Part shown: positions 61,258 through 64,000 of the stretch, piece by piece
How the letters are laid out: the number at the start of each line of letters is the position of its first letter
Numbering within the stretch: the stretch's first letter is position 1
From: Verrucomicrobiaceae bacterium
GTDB taxonomy: Bacteria; Verrucomicrobiota; Verrucomicrobiia; Verrucomicrobiales; Akkermansiaceae
Direction of reading: 5' to 3'
DNA: 64,000 nucleotides
Assembly: GCA_027486655.1 (NCBI GenBank)
Contig: JAIXOR010000043.1
Coordinates: 58,042 to 122,041, forward strand
Notes under the pieces: generated by a model
Told to the model about the DNA's origin: nothing
Database searches by the model: none
Seen by the model: the letters and a program-made list of their open reading frames with translations, nothing else
Made by a program: the position numbers and the translations under genes

Positions 61258-61467
61258 CTCGCGTCTCCGGCACCTCATGCAATTCCACCTCGCTCGCGAC
61301 CACCGCTTGAACTCTGAACCCAACTCAAAAATGTGAATCCGAGTACTCTGACCCCATTGATTGCTAATTCGAGAAATCGGATTCCATTTACTCCCCTAGC
61401 GAGAACCGCCCGCAGAGAGATTGACTTAGACTAGCGATTCGAAATTCCAGATTAAAGGCTCCACAAA

Positions 61468-63624
61468 ATGAACAAAATCATCGTCGATTTAGAGAATTGC
61501 TACGGAATCGGCCGTCTGAATTGCGAATTCGATTTCACAAATTCTCCAGCTCATGCCGTTTACGCTCCAAACGGTATTATGAAGACATCGTTTGCGCGGA
61601 CGTTTCGCGACGCTAGCAACGGCAAACCTTCTTCGGATCAGATGTTTCCGAGCAGATCCAACCGCAGAATCCTTCAAGATGATTCTGGAGCGACATTACT
61701 TCCGGAGCAGATACTTGTCATTCCACCTTATGAAGAAAACTATCAGCCGAAAGAGGTTTCCACACTATTAGTTGATGCCAGCCTCAAGACTCAATACGAC
61801 CAAGCTGTAGCAGAAATAGAGACACGGAAGAAATCCCTTCTGACAGCGCTCAAATCACGATCAGGATTGAATGGGAGAACGATAACCCCCGAAACCGAAT
61901 TGGCAAAATGCTTCGAAGGTGCAGATCTACTCGACAGAATAAATGAGATGATCGAAGCGACGAAGACTGCCGAATCGGACCTGTCGGAAGTCAACTACAG
62001 CACGATTTTTGGCGAAAAATCGGTTCAATTTTTAACCAGTAGCGACGCTCTGAAGCAAATCGAAGTCTATGTTAAACAGTTCGACGAACTCGTCTCTCAT
62101 TCACCAATTCTTACTTCGCAATTCAACCACACAAACGCTTCCACCATTCAAAAAAGTCTCGCTGACGGCCGCTTTTTCGAAGCGAACCATTGGATCACGT
62201 TAAACGGCGGCGAAGAACCAATCGAGATCCACAGCGCGGCAGAAATGAAGGATCGCGTCGAAAGCGAAATTCGGCGTGTACTCAGTGACGACAAGCTCCA
62301 TAAGGCCTTTGAGGCGTTTGATAAAAAGTTTGTCGGAAATGCCGAACTTCGAGAACTTCGATCTTACTTGCACGAACATCAGGAATTTATTCCTCGATTA
62401 AAAAATCTTTCCGCCTTTCGTCGTGAAGTGTGGGCGGCGTTTCTAGCGAAACACTACGATCTTCTTGAGGACTTGCGCGACCAATACGCAATGAGCCGCG
62501 AAGTAATCGATTCGGTCGTCAAGCAAGCCTATGCCCAAGCAACGGAATGGGAGATTGTCGTCAACCTCTTTAACCAACGATTTTCTGTTCCATTCAGGCT
62601 AAAGGTAGAAAATCAGGCCGATGTCATACTGAAGGAAAGCGCACCACATGTTGTATTTGAATTTCGCGACAGCGATGGAACAGCGCCGGTTCAGTCATCC
62701 AAAGATCTCCTAATGGCCTTAAGCCAAGGAGAACGGCGCGCCCTTTATCTTCTCAATGTGATTTTTGACCTGCGCATTAAAGAAAAATCTGGGGTTCCCA
62801 CCCTAGTCATAGTCGACGATATCGCCGATTCCTTTGACTATCGAAACAAATATGCAATTATTGAATACCTACAAGATACGTGCAAATCGGGATTGTTCCG
62901 AGTGATCATACTTTCTCACAATTTTGACTTCCATCGAAGTGTTTCGTCTAGAATTGGAATTGGACGATCAAGCAGGCGAATTGCCGTCCGCGCTGGCCGT
63001 GAGATCAAGCTTGTGCCCGAAAAATACCAAAAGAATCCGCTGACTCACTGGCAGAACAACGCCTCGGACATCACCAACTTTATCGCTTCTATTCCATTTG
63101 TTCGAAATCTCGCCGAATACTGCGGCCACGAGGACGCCTTCAACGCGCTGACTGAAACGTTGCACATCAAACCCGGCACCAGGGCCCTTACTCTTGCTAA
63201 CATCGACGGTGAATACACGAAAGTGATCAATAATTACTCTCCACCAGCAACTCCAGCCCGGACTCTGCTCTATTGGGACGCGCTTTTAGGATCTGCGGCA
63301 TCAATTGCAGCATCAGCCACCGATCATGCTGAACTGGAATCCAAACTGGTAATTAGCATATATATACGCCTGAAAGCTGAGGATTACATGATCCGCAGAA
63401 TATCCGATGTGACATTCGTGAACGGGATTACAAGCAACCAAACCAACGAACTATTGAAGGAATATCGAACCCGATTCCCTGGATCACCGGCGCTCAAGGT
63501 ACTTGATCAGGTTCAGCTTATGACCCCCGAGAATCTCCATCTGAATTCGTTTATGTTTGAACCCATCATTGATCTTGGCATTCAGCATCTCCGGCAGCTT
63601 CATTCATCGGTATCGGCTTTATAA
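61468..63624 (+). CDS. AAA/ABC-type ATPase, probably acquired
   Basis: Large SMC/Rad50-like P-loop ATPase of 718 residues. The Walker A variant is VYAPNGIMKTSFARTF (~residues 32-47; PNGxMKTS in place of GxGKS). Coiled-coil-like helices fill ~110-360. The signature LSQGERRALYLLNVIFDL and Walker B VIVDDIADSFD follow at ~430-470, then a His switch-like ILSHNFDFHRS. Walker A and B are far apart, as in Rad50/RecF-type and several phage-defence ATPases. The gene is AT-rich and uses TTA, ATA and AGA codons freely, unlike its neighbours, so I infer horizontal transfer. Partner effector is not visible. A defence role is plausible but unproven. Confidence 0.88.
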   Translation: MNKIIVDLENCYGIGRLNCEFDFTNSPAHAVYAPNGIMKTSFARTFRDASNGKPSSDQMFPSRSNRRILQDDSGATLLPEQILVIPPYEENYQPKEVSTLLVDASLKTQYDQAVAEIETRKKSLLTALKSRSGLNGRTITPETELAKCFEGADLLDRINEMIEATKTAESDLSEVNYSTIFGEKSVQFLTSSDALKQIEVYVKQFDELVSHSPILTSQFNHTNASTIQKSLADGRFFEANHWITLNGGEEPIEIHSAAEMKDRVESEIRRVLSDDKLHKAFEAFDKKFVGNAELRELRSYLHEHQEFIPRLKNLSAFRREVWAAFLAKHYDLLEDLRDQYAMSREVIDSVVKQAYAQATEWEIVVNLFNQRFSVPFRLKVENQADVILKESAPHVVFEFRDSDGTAPVQSSKDLLMALSQGERRALYLLNVIFDLRIKEKSGVPTLVIVDDIADSFDYRNKYAIIEYLQDTCKSGLFRVIILSHNFDFHRSVSSRIGIGRSSRRIAVRAGREIKLVPEKYQKNPLTHWQNNASDITNFIASIPFVRNLAEYCGHEDAFNALTETLHIKPGTRALTLANIDGEYTKVINNYSPPATPARTLLYWDALLGSAASIAASATDHAELESKLVISIYIRLKAEDYMIRRISDVTFVNGITSNQTNELLKEYRTRFPGSPALKVLDQVQLMTPENLHLNSFMFEPIIDLGIQHLRQLHSSVSAL

Positions 63625-63661
63625 GTACAATCTGGCGCAGGCTGATAGAGCTGATCCGTTA

Positions 63662-63681
63662 AGCCGTTTTCTAAAACGGCT
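63662..63681. terminator. Hairpin between convergent genes
   Basis: AGCCGTTTT-CT-AAAACGGCT: a 9-bp perfect stem with a 2-base gap, 38 bp after the ATPase stop. On the minus strand it overlaps the stop of the 53-codon ORF. It could serve as a bidirectional terminator; T runs flanking it lie inside the stem. Confidence 0.55.
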
Positions 63682-63832
63682 CGTCATCAGCCCACGGATT
63701 ATCATTTCCGACGTTCCACTCTTCGACGAGGCCTTGAGGGAAATCGTCAAGGAACTGGGATGGTCGGCAGATGATGTCGCCGGAATAGGACTTAGGGTTC
63801 ATTATCTGTTGGGTCAGATCACTCAAATTCAC
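63671..63832 (-). CDS. Hypothetical 53-residue protein after the XRE gene
   Basis: Small open frame with GTG start at 63832 and TAG stop in the hairpin, 6 bp after the stop of the XRE gene. The product reads MNLSDLTQQIMNPKSY near the start (an ATG at codon 11 is an alternative) and ends WADDEPF; it is acidic with a Trp-rich end (EEWNVGNDNPWADD). No family recognised. The tight placement after a regulator, the coding-like composition and the stop at the terminator favour a real gene, but it is unsupported by homology. Confidence 0.45.
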   Translation of the reverse strand: MNLSDLTQQIMNPKSYSGDIICRPSQFLDDFPQGLVEEWNVGNDNPWADDEPF

Positions 63833-63838
63833 ATCCAG

Positions 63839-64000
63839 TCACCGATGCAGCGCCTCCAGCACCGCTTGCGGATGGGATTCGGCGACGCGGAGGAGGGCGC
63901 GGGCGGTGCCTTCGGGGCGGCGGTGGCCTTGTTCCCAGTTCTGGAGGGTGCGGGGGCTGATGCCGATGAGAGTCGCAAACTGGATCTGGCTGAGACCGAG
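63839..64000 (-). CDS. XRE/HTH-family regulator, truncated by window edge
   Basis: The last 53 codons of a gene that enters from the right edge. The visible part is a helix-turn-helix followed by a C-terminal helix: LSQIQFATLIGISPRTLQNWEQGHRRPEG (HTH), then TARALLRVAESHPQAVLEALHR. This matches XRE regulators of the HigA/NadS antitoxin type, which would be paired with a toxin further right. The start and partner are outside the window. Confidence 0.8.
   Translation of the reverse strand, partial: LGLSQIQFATLIGISPRTLQNWEQGHRRPEGTARALLRVAESHPQAVLEALHR

Larger units (their letters stand above)
60169..61467. other. 1.3-kb repeat-rich gene-free region
   Basis: No gene was recognised. It contains two ~198-bp near-identical direct repeats, a partial third copy, a 7-bp tandem repeat and a perfect 10-bp inverted repeat, each listed separately. 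Base composition shifts to AT-rich near 61320, where the region meets the incoming ATPase gene. Confidence 0.8.

Overview
The window looks like the chromosome of a GC-rich Verrucomicrobium, probably of the Verrucomicrobiales (Luteolibacter/Haloferula-like). This is inferred from gene content: Tat-exported Gfo/Idh/MocA oxidoreductase beside a DUF1080 protein, PEP-CTERM proteins ending in an arginine cluster, an autotransporter-type beta-strand-repeat protein, HemQ, a GldF/GldG pair, a sulfatase and an OpgG/OpgH pair. No 16S rRNA or other decisive marker is present.

Layout. 1-11 kb: a truncated AraC regulator, a GH43-like propeller, a secreted lyase-like protein, a Gfo/Idh/MocA oxidoreductase with a HEAT-DUF1080 protein (sugar or glycoside handling), a GldF-GldG-DUF4340 transport module, and a matrixin-like protease. 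11-15 kb: an LssY_C lipoprotein, panC, and gcvT-gcvH with a terminator. 15.3-28 kb: a complete type I-E CRISPR-Cas locus. It has 53 repeats at an exact 61-bp period, a leader with an IHF-consensus site, and on the minus strand cas3, cas8e, cse2, cas6e, cas7, cas5, a VapBC-like pair, cas1 and cas2. 28-37 kb: ispD, an M16 peptidase, a TIGR02206 membrane protein, a methyltransferase, opgG-X-opgH and galK. 37-47 kb: a PEP-CTERM protein, a two-component system with a LamG-bearing kinase, a beta-strand-repeat surface protein, hemQ and a low-complexity membrane protein. 47-55 kb: ferredoxin, a DUF721 protein, a HAD-Nudix fusion, folB, GNAT, a glycosyltransferase-HAD fusion, corA, a polyamine-type permease pair and an EamA exporter. 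55-60 kb: lysA, an FAD oxidoreductase overlapping an acyl carrier protein, and a sulfatase. 60.2-61.4 kb: a repeat-rich gene-free stretch. 61.4-64 kb: an AT-rich, probably acquired AAA ATPase, then on the minus strand a 53-codon ORF and a truncated XRE regulator.

The most interesting find is in the 217-bp gap between cas3 and cas8e. It holds two degenerate CRISPR repeats spaced exactly like array repeats, with a 32-nt pseudo-spacer between them. The first 11 nt of that pseudo-spacer (14 of the first 15) match a nearby site preceded by AAG, the type I-E PAM. This is the architecture of a CreA antitoxin RNA, a crRNA-like RNA that guides Cascade to a toxin promoter. A tRNA-like gene with an aberrant anticodon arm lies just downstream of the target, upstream of cas8e. 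A protein VapBC-like pair sits between cas5 and cas1. The locus therefore appears to carry two separate addiction modules, one RNA-based (inferred) and one protein-based. Coordinates were read by eye; family names come from recognised motifs and not from searches.
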